64,000 nucleotides of DNA from the NCBI GenBank assembly GCA_947088865.1, contig CAMUHY010000005.1, positions 1 through 64,000 of the forward strand, read 5' to 3'. Made by a program: the position numbers and the translations under genes. Every line of letters starts with the position of its first letter. Position 1 is the first letter of the stretch. Shown piece after piece: positions 17,848 to 26,230 of this stretch. Origin of the DNA: an uncultured Eubacterium sp. (GTDB taxonomy: Bacteria; Bacillota; Clostridia; Lachnospirales; Lachnospiraceae). Under the pieces are notes generated by a model. That model was not told where the DNA came from and did no database searches. It was given only the letters and a program-made list of their open reading frames with translations.

Positions 17848-19530
17848 AAAGTTGGTGTAATAGACCACAAATCCAGGTTTTGCGGCAGCAGGTTTTTTAA
17901 CTTCTTTTTTTAAAACATAATCAACTTCGACTTTTTCCTGATTTTGTCCTTTTGAGTAGTAGGCGGCTAAAGCGGCTGCTTCCTCAAAGGTCTTGTCAGG
18001 AATTTCTTTTCCTTCCGATTTTAAGATAACATGCGAACCTGCCATTTGTTTTGCGTGAAACCACCAGTCGTCATTTTTGGCAAATTTAAACGTTAGTTCA
18101 TCATTTTGATAATTATTTTTTCCAACATAAATATCAAAACCATCCGAAGAAATATAATGAAATGGTTTACTTGTTATTTTTTCTTTTTTCTTGTTATTTG
18201 TTTTTTTATGAATATAACCAGAGTCCATCAATTCTTGCTTTAATTGAATGAGGTCTTCTTCCGATGTGGCGATATCAAGAGAAGTAGCAATAGACTCTAA
18301 GTGTATGATTTCATTTTTAGTGTCTTGTAACTGTTTGCTTCCTGCTTCATAGGTTCGCTTTAATTTATTGTATTTATTAAAGTATTGAATCGCATTTTCT
18401 TTAGCGCTCAAGGTAGCATCAAGCGGAATTTCAATTTCTTCGTTGGTGTAATAGTTGAGGGCTTTAAACGATGTACTTCCCTCAGGGATATGATATCCGT
18501 AAGTGTTAATCAATTCCCCATAAACTTTAAATTTATCACGCTTTTTGGTATCTTTTATCTGTTTTTCCTGAATGTTTTGTTTTTTGTAGGAGCGCTCAAG
18601 AGCGTTGGATACAATTCTTCTCAAATCTGACGACTTTTGGCGTATTCTAGTAATGGTCTCTTTTTTAGAATAAAAATCAACAATCAGTTCACTGATAGAA
18701 TGATATGATACCGTTTTATCAAACATACTTAATGGAATAGAGGCAAAGTCTTTTGGCGCATCGTTTTCAAAACATATATTGGGTGTATATTGATTGGATT
18801 TTACACAGTCCATTACATGGGAAAATAGATGAAACAGATGGATTTGTTCTTTTTCATCAAGCGTATTTGCAGAATGTTCTGGATTGACAGCAGCATCATA
18901 ACATATCTGTTGTGAGACAAGAGGACTGATGCCCGTATATTTTTGATAGAGCGTTTTAAAAATGCTGTTTGGTGATGTCTTTAATATCGTACAAAATGAT
19001 TGCAAATCGGCTTCAAGAGGATTTAATTTATCCGTTGTATTGGGGATAAAATAGGGTTTGCCCGGCAGCACTTCACGCACAGAGCTCATCTGTGCAGATA
19101 CATGTTTTATACTGTCAAGAATAATATCATTGTCACAAAATATAATGTTGCTATGTTTTCCCATCAGTTCAACAATTAAATGTTTGCTGCACAAATCACC
19201 CATTTCATTGAGATGTTCGACTTCCATATCAAGGATTCGTTCTAATCCAGGCTGCGTTATTGATAATACACGTCCATTGTTTAGATGCTTTCTTAAAAGC
19301 ATACAAAAATTAGGCGCCGTCATAGGGCTTGGTTTATTGTGCTTTGTAAGACATACCAACGGCAGGCTGGCATTGGCAGATAAAGTCAATCGATACTGAC
19401 CTTCTTTTGTCTTAAATGTTATCAATAATTCATCCGTTTCAGGCTGTGCAATTTTATATATTCTGCTGCCAAGCAGCACATCCTTTAATTCTTTTGCAAT
19501 ATTAGCAATTACAATTCCGTCAAGTGCCAT
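17800..19530 (-). CDS. rqcH: Ribosome quality control factor RqcH (NFACT family)
   Basis: RqcH binds stalled 50S-peptidyl-tRNA and adds C-terminal alanine tails that target incomplete proteins for decay. The N-terminal NFACT domain begins MALDGIVIANIAKEL and continues to about residue 250. A coiled-coil middle (~280-425) and the NFACT-R domain (DDWWFHAKQMAGSHVILK, ~470-490) are visible. GGAGG precedes the ATG at 19530; the in-frame ATG 12 nt earlier overlaps that site. Older annotations call this fibronectin-binding protein. Convergent with the upstream membrane protein gene. Confidence 0.92.
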   Translation of the reverse strand: MALDGIVIANIAKELKDVLLGSRIYKIAQPETDELLITFKTKEGQYRLTLSANASLPLVCLTKHNKPSPMTAPNFCMLLRKHLNNGRVLSITQPGLERILDMEVEHLNEMGDLCSKHLIVELMGKHSNIIFCDNDIILDSIKHVSAQMSSVREVLPGKPYFIPNTTDKLNPLEADLQSFCTILKTSPNSIFKTLYQKYTGISPLVSQQICYDAAVNPEHSANTLDEKEQIHLFHLFSHVMDCVKSNQYTPNICFENDAPKDFASIPLSMFDKTVSYHSISELIVDFYSKKETITRIRQKSSDLRRIVSNALERSYKKQNIQEKQIKDTKKRDKFKVYGELINTYGYHIPEGSTSFKALNYYTNEEIEIPLDATLSAKENAIQYFNKYNKLKRTYEAGSKQLQDTKNEIIHLESIATSLDIATSEEDLIQLKQELMDSGYIHKKTNNKKKEKITSKPFHYISSDGFDIYVGKNNYQNDELTFKFAKNDDWWFHAKQMAGSHVILKSEGKEIPDKTFEEAAALAAYYSKGQNQEKVEVDYVLKKEVKKPAAAKPGFVVYYTNFSMVASTDIRCIKEAD

Positions 19531-19779
19531 AAGTACCTCCATCAGACATAAAGCTGCAATTAATTGTAGCTTATTTTAGCATAAATTTTAGAATATGTCT
19601 TGTACTTTATACAAAATATTGATATACTGCTTAAATATAAGGTGTAAAATAATTTCTTATAATATTTAAAATATATTGAAAATATATAACTTTGTAAAGG
19701 ATTATAAAGAGTAAGTGTAGAAGCGTTGCAAATTCGATAAAGTTATTTTTATATAAAACGTTTCAGAATGGAAGGCAAT

Positions 19780-20658
19780 ATGATAAAAAGTATGACAGGC
19801 TTTGGTCGATGTGAATGTATTGAGGGGCAGAAAAAAATTATTATAGAGATTAAATCGGTGAATCATCGCTATTTGGAAACCAGTATTAAGATGCCCAAAA
19901 AGCTCAATGTGTTTGAGGGAAGGATTCGCGATGTGTTAAAGAAATATATCAGCAGAGGAAAAATAGATATATTTATTATCTACGAGGATTTGACAGAAAA
20001 TCAAGTGAGCTTAAAATACAACAGTGATTTGGCAAAAGAATATATGCGAATATTTGATGAAATTTCACAGCAGTTTCAGAAAGTAAATGATGTAACCGTA
20101 GGCGCCTTATCAAGGTATCCAGAGGTGATTACGATGGAGGAAGCTTCCATTGATGAGGAAGCATTGTGGAATTTTATTAAAAATGCAGTTGAAAGCGCAT
20201 GTAAACAGCTTGTTGATACAAGAATATCAGAGGGAAATAATCTAAAGAACGACTTAATTGGAAAGCTTGACCATATGCAGGTGATTGTTGACTACATAAA
20301 GGAACGAAGCCCTCAGATTATGAAAGAGTACCGAAGCAAACTTGAAAATAAAGTAAAAGAACTGCTTAGTGATACACATATTGACGAGAGCAGAATTGCC
20401 ACAGAAGTGATTATCTATGCCGATAAGATATGTGTTGATGAGGAGACCGTTCGGTTGGAAAGCCATATTGCACATGCCAAAGGTTGTTTAAATGAGGACG
20501 GCGGAATAGGTCGAAAGATGGATTTTATCGCACAGGAGATGAACAGAGAAGCAAATACAATATTGTCAAAAGCCAATGATATTGATATTTCCAACCATGC
20601 GATTGAATTAAAGACAGAGATTGAAAAGGTAAGAGAGCAGATACAAAATATTGAATAA
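19780..20658 (+). CDS. yicC: YicC/YloC family endoribonuclease
   Basis: Begins with the family hallmark MIKSMTGFGR and ends with the conserved KTEIEKVREQIQNIE helix; between them are IEIKSVNHRYLE and GGIGRKMDFIAQEMNREANT. Members act as endoribonucleases in E. coli and B. subtilis. Length 292 aa is normal. The ATG at 19780 follows GAAGG; the ATG 12 nt earlier is less likely. It begins the conserved yicC-gmk-rpoZ block; the usual small remA (DUF370) gene between yicC and gmk is not present here. Confidence 0.93.
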   Translation: MIKSMTGFGRCECIEGQKKIIIEIKSVNHRYLETSIKMPKKLNVFEGRIRDVLKKYISRGKIDIFIIYEDLTENQVSLKYNSDLAKEYMRIFDEISQQFQKVNDVTVGALSRYPEVITMEEASIDEEALWNFIKNAVESACKQLVDTRISEGNNLKNDLIGKLDHMQVIVDYIKERSPQIMKEYRSKLENKVKELLSDTHIDESRIATEVIIYADKICVDEETVRLESHIAHAKGCLNEDGGIGRKMDFIAQEMNREANTILSKANDIDISNHAIELKTEIEKVREQIQNIE

Positions 20659-20789
20659 GAAATGCAGTCAAGTTATGGTATTTGCTTGACGCGTTTTATT
20701 GTAGTTTGTGCTTGATTGTTTGTGTTTAATTCGATATAATTACTTGTAATATGAAAATGTACAAGTCAGAAAGAAGGACTGATGAAACA

Positions 20790-21437
20790 ATGGATAAACG
20801 TGGAAAATTACTGATTATTTCAGGCTTTTCTGGAGTTGGAAAAGGAACCGTAGTCAAGGGATTGCTTGATATGTATAAAAATTATGCCATATCGGTGTCA
20901 GCGACGACAAGAAAGCCTCGTGAGGGAGAGATTGACGGCAAGTCTTATTTTTTTAAAACAGTCGATGAGTTTAAGACCATGATTGATAAAAATGAGTTTT
21001 TAGAATATGCGCAGTATGTCAATAATTATTACGGAACACCAAAAGCATATGTAGAACAACAGCTTTCTAAAGGCAATAATGTGATTCTTGAAATCGAGGT
21101 TGTTGGAGCTTGTAATGTCAAAAAAATTTATTCGGATGCCGTGATGATATTTATTGTGCCTCCAAATGCAAAAGAATTATGTGATAGACTTACGTTTCGA
21201 GGTACAGAGGCGACCGATGTCATTCGCGAACGATTGACGAGAGCTGTTGATGAAGCTGACGATGTAGAAAAATATGATTATGTTGTGGTTAATGATACAA
21301 TAGAAAACTGTGTTGACACAATAAATGACATTGCAAATGATAACAGTGCCGTTATGGAACGCTGCAAAATTTCAGCAAATTTACCATTTATTAAGGTTAT
21401 AAAAAATGATTTGAAGAATATATTGAAGGGAGAATAA
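20790..21437 (+). CDS. gmk: Guanylate kinase
   Basis: Phosphorylates GMP to GDP. P-loop SGFSGVGKGTVVKG, GMP-binding TTRKPREGEIDGKSYFF and EFLEYAQYVNNYYGT are intact. Start ATG 20790 gives 215 residues, the usual size; earlier in-frame ATG codons at 20751 would add an unconserved basic stretch. It is 131 bp after yicC and 6 bp before rpoZ. Confidence 0.96.
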   Translation: MDKRGKLLIISGFSGVGKGTVVKGLLDMYKNYAISVSATTRKPREGEIDGKSYFFKTVDEFKTMIDKNEFLEYAQYVNNYYGTPKAYVEQQLSKGNNVILEIEVVGACNVKKIYSDAVMIFIVPPNAKELCDRLTFRGTEATDVIRERLTRAVDEADDVEKYDYVVVNDTIENCVDTINDIANDNSAVMERCKISANLPFIKVIKNDLKNILKGE

Positions 21438-21443
21438 TTTTAT

Positions 21444-21791
21444 ATGTTACATCCATCATATTCCGAGTTAATGGAAGTTGTTAATAGTGAGGTTGAGGAG
21501 GGAGAACAGCCAATTGTACAAAGTCGTTATTCAATTGTAAAAGCGACTGCTGCAAGAGCAAAACAGATTATTGATGCGAGATATCTCGAGGAAAAATATG
21601 ATAAGCTTAAATTAGCAGAAAAAGATAGCAAAGACGGAGAACCTAAAAAGACGGCTGAAGATAAGAGAAAAATTGCACTAGGACAGGAATTGATTGATAA
21701 TGCCTCAGGTATTAAGCCATTGTTAGTTGCTGTCAGAGAACTCCATGAAGGTAAGATTAAAATTGTTGGAAATGGTTTAGAAAATATTTAA
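21444..21791 (+). CDS. rpoZ: RNA polymerase omega subunit
   Basis: Contains the omega core: SRYSIVKATAARAKQI followed by the helix with KIALGQELIDNASGIKPLL near residues 78-98. At 115 residues it is longer than the Bacillus protein because of a charged insertion (KLAEKDSKDGEPKKTAEDKRK). The last two codons and stop (ATT TAA) merge with the TTAAC end of a dispersed repeat element. Confidence 0.9.
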   Translation: MLHPSYSELMEVVNSEVEEGEQPIVQSRYSIVKATAARAKQIIDARYLEEKYDKLKLAEKDSKDGEPKKTAEDKRKIALGQELIDNASGIKPLLVAVRELHEGKIKIVGNGLENI

Positions 21792-21948
21792 CCTCATCAA
21801 GGAAGTCTCCCACTTCAATGCTGCAAAGGCATAAGTGGAGGTGGGAACTTGCTTGTTTCAGTGGGAGTATAAGCTCCCACTGAAAAGCTACGATAGTAGC
21901 TATGAGGTTATGAGCAAGTAGCGTAGCGGATTCGAATATCCGTTTAAC
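21788..21948 (+). repeat. Dispersed TTAAC-ended element, full copy A (161 bp)
   Basis: Starts with TTAACCTCATCAAGGAAGTC and ends with TTTAAC. Four hairpins are visible: 21804-21844 region (CCCACTT with AAGTGG), 21857-21882 (TTCAGTGGGAG with CTCCCACTGAA), 21887-21902 (AGCTAC with GTAGCT) and the terminal GGAT / ATCC stem near 21928-21942. AACCTCAT at 21790 also pairs perfectly with ATGAGGTT at 21902, closing the whole structure. It shares its layout with the copies at 24714, 28602, 32081, 41768 and 60982. Confidence 0.9.
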
Positions 21949-21986
21949 TTTCGGGATTATTGATAATACCGCGTAGGTACAATGAT

Positions 21987-22069
21987 GGGGCTGTCGCACT
22001 AAGTAATAAAACACAAAATGTATATACATTTTGCCGTGATTTTTCTTAATGCGATAGTCTCATTTTTTA
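21987..22069 (+). terminator. Long terminator-like hairpin before rimO
   Basis: GGGGCTGTCGCACTAAG (from 21987) pairs imperfectly with CTTAATGCGATAGTCTC (ending 22061), with an inner AAAATGTA / TACATTTT palindrome at 22016-22032, followed by six T residues. It probably separates the gmk-rpoZ transcript from rimO. This hairpin and repeat copy A fill the 327 bp between rpoZ and rimO. Confidence 0.65.
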
Positions 22070-22118
22070 ACAATATAATGGATTGTTTAATGTACAAAAA
22101 TATGTGGAGGAATATATT

Positions 22119-23480
22119 TTGAAAATAATGTTTATTTCGCTGGGGTGCGATAAAAATCTTGTCGATACAGAATATATGCTTGGTATACTGAAAGATAAAG
22201 GTTTTGAATTTACAGATGATGAGATGGAAGCGGAAATTATTGTTGTTAATACGTGTTGTTTTATTCATGATGCTAAGCAGGAAAGCATCAATACCATTAT
22301 AGAGATGGCAGAACATAAACAAGATGCCTGTTGCAAATTACTGATTGTTTCGGGCTGTCTGGCACAGCGGTATCAAGATGAAATTATCAAAGAAATACCA
22401 GAAGTGGACGCTATTATTGGAACATCAAGTTATGATAAGATTGCAGAAGTGATTTTATCAAAGTTGCCTGTTGACAGCCCATTATCAAAAGAGGACGTTT
22501 CATTTAATAAAAACAATGTTTTAGAAAATGTTAATAGACTTGTTGAGGTATCTAGTGATAGAATTATTACAACAGGCGGGTATTATGAATATTTAAAAAT
22601 TGCGGAAGGCTGTGACAAACACTGCACATACTGTATTATTCCTAAGATTAGAGGATGTTATAGAAGTTATAGCATGGAATATCTTATCAAAGAAGCATGG
22701 ATGCTTTCTCAAAATGGCGTTAAGGAACTGATACTTGTAGCTCAGGAAACAACCATGTATGGCGTTGATTTATATGGAAAAAAGTCTTTGTCGAAATTAT
22801 TGTATAAACTTTCTGAAATTGATGGAATAGAATGGATTAGAATATTATATTGTTATCCAGAAGAGATTGACAAAGAATTGATTGCTGCTATTAAAAATAT
22901 ATCTAAAGTAGTGAAATATTTAGATATGCCAATACAACATGCCAGTGATACCATTTTAAAAAAGATGGGGAGACGTACTTCAAAACAAGAATTGATTACT
23001 GTTATTAACCAACTTCGGGAGGAGATTCCAGATATAGCATTGAGAACAACATTGATTACGGGATTTCCGGGAGAGACAAAGGAAGAACATGAAGAACTGC
23101 TTGATTTTGTCAATGAGATGGAATTTGATAGACTGGGTGTTTTTACGTATTCTGCTGAGGAAGATACACCTGCCGCCAAGATGAAAAATCAAATTAGTGA
23201 GTCTGTTAAAGAAAAACGCCGAGATGAAATTATGATGTTGCAGCAAGAAATTTCTTTAGACAAATCATCACAGCTTATTGGCAGTATTCTTTCTTGTATG
23301 GTGGAAGGAAAGATGATAGATGATGATGTCTATGTGGCTCGTTCTTACAAAGATGCACCAAACGTAGATGGATATGTGTTTATTCATACCGATGAAAATC
23401 TGTTGTCAGGCGACATGGTTAAAGTGAAGATTGAAAGTGCATATGAATATGATTTGATGGGAAGCCTGGTTCATGAATAA
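22119..23480 (+). CDS. rimO: Ribosomal protein S12 methylthiotransferase RimO
   Basis: Radical SAM enzyme adding a methylthio group to the conserved Asp of ribosomal protein S12. The N-terminal MTTase domain has three cluster Cys (SLGCDKN, NTCCF, SGCLAQRY). The radical SAM motif is CDKHCTYC, and a TRAM domain closes the protein (~390-453). The TTG at 22119 is favoured because GGAGG lies 8 nt upstream; the ATG at 22128 would have a 17-nt spacer, and the ATG at 22083 has no ribosome site. Followed closely by pgsA. Confidence 0.95.
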   Translation: MKIMFISLGCDKNLVDTEYMLGILKDKGFEFTDDEMEAEIIVVNTCCFIHDAKQESINTIIEMAEHKQDACCKLLIVSGCLAQRYQDEIIKEIPEVDAIIGTSSYDKIAEVILSKLPVDSPLSKEDVSFNKNNVLENVNRLVEVSSDRIITTGGYYEYLKIAEGCDKHCTYCIIPKIRGCYRSYSMEYLIKEAWMLSQNGVKELILVAQETTMYGVDLYGKKSLSKLLYKLSEIDGIEWIRILYCYPEEIDKELIAAIKNISKVVKYLDMPIQHASDTILKKMGRRTSKQELITVINQLREEIPDIALRTTLITGFPGETKEEHEELLDFVNEMEFDRLGVFTYSAEEDTPAAKMKNQISESVKEKRRDEIMMLQQEISLDKSSQLIGSILSCMVEGKMIDDDVYVARSYKDAPNVDGYVFIHTDENLLSGDMVKVKIESAYEYDLMGSLVHE

Positions 23481-23505
23481 TTGTGTAAAATGGAGGTTAG
23501 AGGAT

Positions 23506-24057
23506 ATGAATCTGCCCAATAAACTGACAATACTTAGAATTGTGATAATACCACTTTTTGTTTTATTTTTATATGTCGATATTGGGGATAATATAAACTT
23601 ATATATTGCAGCATTATTATTTATAGCAGCCAGTCTTACGGATTTATTAGATGGAAAGATTGCTCGTAAATATAATCTTGTGACGAATTTTGGCAAGTTT
23701 ATGGACCCTTTGGCTGATAAACTTTTAGTTTGTTCGGCATTGATAGCGCTTGTTGATATAGAAAAACTTGCAGGTTGGATTGTTATTATCATTATTTCAA
23801 GAGATTTTATTATGAATGGACTACGCGTGTTGGCTGCTGATAATGGTATTGTGATAGCCGCTAGTTATTGGGGAAAGCTTAAAACCACCTGTCAGATGAT
23901 AATGATTGTATTATTGATTGTGGATTTGGATATGCCTTATATGTATATAATAAACAACTTTTTTGTGTATGCCGCATTAATTTTAACAATTATTTCTTTA
24001 TTTGATTACATATATAAAAATTATAAAGTACTTATGAAAAGCACCAATAATGTATAA
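23506..24057 (+). CDS. pgsA: CDP-diacylglycerol-glycerol-3-phosphate 3-phosphatidyltransferase
   Basis: Membrane enzyme committing CDP-diacylglycerol to phosphatidylglycerol. The CDP-alcohol phosphotransferase signature D-x2-D-G-x2-A-R-x8-G-x3-D-x3-D spans LLDGKIARKYNLV and GKFMDPLADK. Length 183 aa with about five membrane helices. The ATG at 23506 with GAGG upstream is preferred to the ATG at 23473 that overlaps rimO. Located in the conserved rimO-pgsA-cinA order. Confidence 0.94.
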   Translation: MNLPNKLTILRIVIIPLFVLFLYVDIGDNINLYIAALLFIAASLTDLLDGKIARKYNLVTNFGKFMDPLADKLLVCSALIALVDIEKLAGWIVIIIISRDFIMNGLRVLAADNGIVIAASYWGKLKTTCQMIMIVLLIVDLDMPYMYIINNFFVYAALILTIISLFDYIYKNYKVLMKSTNNV

Positions 24058-24095
24058 AATGGATTTTGTCATTTAAAATAGATAAATAGGGAGGA

Positions 24096-24177
24096 GCATA
24101 CTCAACAGTATTGATTGATGTAAACTATTTATTAAAAATATATAAAATAAAGAAAATGTGTTGAGTGTGCAATCAAT
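24096..24177 (+). promoter_or_regulatory. Competing inverted repeats abutting the cinA start
   Basis: GCATACTCAACA (24096-24107) complements TGTTGAGTGTGC (24159-24170) over 12 positions with one G-T pair. ATTGATT (24110-24116) complements AATCAAT (24171-24177), which touches the ATG at 24178. The arms interleave, so the two stems probably exclude each other. A GGGAGGAG at 24089-24096 is too far from cinA to serve it. Confidence 0.45.
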
Positions 24178-24666
24178 ATGAATAAAGAATTAAATGATAC
24201 ACCAATCGAATATAAAGTAGTCGAAGAATTAAAGAAAAGAAATTTAGTGATAAGTACAGCAGAATCCTGCACAGGCGGGCTGCTGTCTTCTTGTATTGTC
24301 AATGTTGCAGGAGCATCAAGCATTTTTAAAGAAGGGTATATAACATATTGTGACAATGCCAAAATTCATATGTTAGGCGTTCGCAAAGAGACGTTGCAGA
24401 CCTATTATGCAGTAAGCAGTCAGACTGCCATAGAGATGGCAGAGGGGTGTGCAAAAATATCAGGGGCGGATATTGCAGTATCTATTACGGGTGTGGCTGG
24501 TCCGGATATGGAGGACAATAAACCTGTGGGGTTAGTTTATATTGGCTGTTATTATAAACATCATAGTGCTGCGTATGCGTTTCATTTTTTGGGAGACCGT
24601 GCATCGATAAGAAATCAAGCAGTAGAAGCCGCATTTTCTATTATTCTTGATACGATTTGTAAATAA
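24178..24666 (+). CDS. pncC: CinA C-terminal domain protein, nicotinamide-nucleotide amidase type
   Basis: A stand-alone 162-residue CinA C-terminal domain. Members deamidate NMN to nicotinate mononucleotide in pyridine nucleotide recycling. The motif STAESCTGGLLSSCI with the catalytic Ser, and SITGVAGPDM and GLVYIG, are present. The N-terminal MoCF-like domain found in full CinA is missing, as in the E. coli PncC type. It sits just upstream of recA as in many Firmicutes (cinA-recA) but is separated from it by a repeat and an SOS promoter. The ribosome site is weak and may be enclosed in the upstream inverted repeats. Confidence 0.88.
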   Translation: MNKELNDTPIEYKVVEELKKRNLVISTAESCTGGLLSSCIVNVAGASSIFKEGYITYCDNAKIHMLGVRKETLQTYYAVSSQTAIEMAEGCAKISGADIAVSITGVAGPDMEDNKPVGLVYIGCYYKHHSAAYAFHFLGDRASIRNQAVEAAFSIILDTICK

Positions 24667-24713
24667 AGTATTGATAATGTATATAGAACGTGGTATTATT
24701 ATATTATAAGTAT

Positions 24714-24871
24714 TTAACCTTATCAAGGAAGTCCCCCACTTCAATGCTGCAAAGGCATAAGTGGGAGGGACTTGCTTGTTTCAGTGGGAGTATAAGCTCC
24801 CACTGAAAAGCTACAATAGTAGCTAGAGGTTATGAGCAAGCAGCGTAGTGGATTGCGAATATCCGCTTAAC
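24714..24871 (+). repeat. Dispersed TTAAC-ended element, full copy B (158 bp)
   Basis: About 90 percent identical by eye to copy A at 21788, with TTAACC at the left end and CGCTTAAC at the right. All four hairpins are retained, including GCGTAGTGGATTGCGAATATCCGC at the right end. It lies 47 bp after the cinA-like gene and before the recA promoter; with that promoter it accounts for most of the 455 bp between the two genes. Confidence 0.9.
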
Positions 24872-24903
24872 GATGCCTGAGAGATGGATGGTTGTTAGAA
24901 ATG

Positions 24904-24974
24904 CGAACAAATATTCGTTTTTCTATTGACATTTTATTTCTATTGTTGTATGATAAGAAACGAACAGATGTTCA
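24904..24974 (+). promoter_or_regulatory. recA promoter with two LexA (SOS) boxes
   Basis: TTGACA (24926-24931), 17-nt spacer, TATGAT (24949-24954). A LexA-type box CGAACAGATGTTCA at 24961-24974 covers the expected transcription start and fits the Firmicute consensus CGAAC-N4-GTTC. A weaker match CGAACAAATATTCG lies at 24904-24917, upstream of the -35. Confidence 0.85.
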
Positions 24975-25090
24975 TAAATATTTATGAAATGCAATATTAA
25001 AAAATTAAATAGTATTATCAATCTTGCATTTGTGCGTTGTTGGGTACAAGATTGTTTTAAGATTATTGTAAGAGTAATCCTTTATTAAAC

Positions 25091-25115
25091 TATAAAAAGC
25101 AGCGCAGAAATGAGG
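25091..25115 (+). repeat. 25-nt leader block shared with spoIIIAF
   Basis: TATAAAAAGCAGCGCAGAAA then TGAGG; differs at two positions from 56759-56783. It contains the recA ribosome site. Confidence 0.55.
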
Positions 25116-25121
25116 TTAAAA

Positions 25122-26222
25122 ATGATTAGTGATGAGAAATTAAAAGCGTTGGATGCGGCTCTTGCCAATATAGAGAAGCAGTTTGGAAAAGGCTCTGTTA
25201 TGAAGCTGGGAGAATCCAATGTCAATTTTAATGTAGAGACGATTCCAACAGGTTCATTGAGCTTAGATGTCGCATTAGGTCTTGGTGGTGTTCCAAGAGG
25301 ACGTGTTGTTGAAATATATGGTCCAGAATCGAGTGGTAAGACAACCGTAGCACTTCATATGGTAGCAGAGGTTCAAAGACAGGGAGGCATTGCTGGATTT
25401 ATTGATGCAGAACATGCCCTAGACCCTGTATATGCTAAAAATATAGGGGTTGATATTGATAATTTATATATATCACAGCCAGACAGCGGAGAACAGGCAT
25501 TAGAAATTACAGAGACAATGGTACGTTCAGGTGCTGTGGATATTATTATTGTGGATTCCGTTGCAGCTCTTGTGCCAAAAGCTGAAATTGATGGAGATAT
25601 GGGGGACTCTCATGTTGGACTTCAGGCAAGATTGATGTCTCAGGCTTTAAGAAAGTTGACGCCTGTTGTCAGCAAAAATGACTGTATCGTAATTTTTATC
25701 AATCAGCTTCGAGAAAAGGTTGGCGTTATGTTTGGCAATCCAGAGACAACGACTGGCGGACGTGCTTTAAAGTTTTATGCATCTGTTCGTATGGATGTAA
25801 GAAGAATTGAGACATTAAAGCAAGGCGGCGAAGTGATAGGCAATCGAACAAGGGTGAAGGTGGTTAAAAACAAGATTGCTCCTCCATTTAAAGAAGCAGA
25901 ATTTGATATTATGTTTGGAAAGGGAATTTCCAGTGAGGGCGATGTTCTTGATTTGGGCGTCAATGTTGGAATTGTACAAAAAAGCGGAGCATGGTTTTCA
26001 TATAATGGAGAAAAAATTGGACAAGGCAGAGAAAATGCTAAGCAATTTTTGATGGAACATAGAGACATTTATAATGAGATAGATAGTAAAGTTCGTGAAC
26101 ATTACTTTAATAAAGAAGAAAAAAAGGAAGACCCTTCACAAGATACCGCACTTCCAGCATCAGAAGATGAAGGTGATGCAAAGACAGCAAAGAAAAGGTC
26201 GGCTAAGGCAAAGGAAGAATAA
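25122..26222 (+). CDS. recA: Recombinase RecA
   Basis: Strand-exchange ATPase for homologous recombination and co-protease of LexA. Walker A is GPESSGKTT, Walker B lies in [12 protein letters not shown], and the DNA-binding loops include the [20 protein letters not shown] segment. The protein is 366 aa with a Lys/Glu-rich tail. The ATG at 25122 follows GAGG; the earlier ATG at 25110 overlaps that site. Upstream LexA boxes indicate SOS control. A long leader (~160 nt) precedes it, carrying a 25-nt block also seen before spoIIIAF. Confidence 0.98.
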   Translation: MISDEKLKALDAALANIEKQFGKGSVMKLGESNVNFNVETIPTGSLSLDVALGLGGVPRGRVVEIYGPESSGKTTVALHMVAEVQRQGGIAGFIDAEHALDPVYAKNIGVDIDNLYISQPDSGEQALEITETMVRSGAVDIIIVDSVAALVPKAEIDGDMGDSHVGLQARLMSQALRKLTPVVSKNDCIVIFINQLREKVGVMFGNPETTTGGRALKFYASVRMDVRRIETLKQGGEVIGNRTRVKVVKNKIAPPFKEAEFDIMFGKGISSEGDVLDLGVNVGIVQKSGAWFSYNGEKIGQGRENAKQFLMEHRDIYNEIDSKVREHYFNKEEKKEDPSQDTALPASEDEGDAKTAKKRSAKAKEE

Positions 26223-26230
26223 GGGCAAGT

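Noticed and set aside
24096-24177. Classical H-type pseudoknot before cinA
   Set aside because: Loop lengths of 2 and 0 nt cannot span stems of 12 and 7 bp; alternative stems are more realistic.
21788-24871. Repeat copies as a CRISPR array
   Set aside because: Copies are kilobases apart, long, hairpin-rich and separated by genes; no regular spacers or cas genes.
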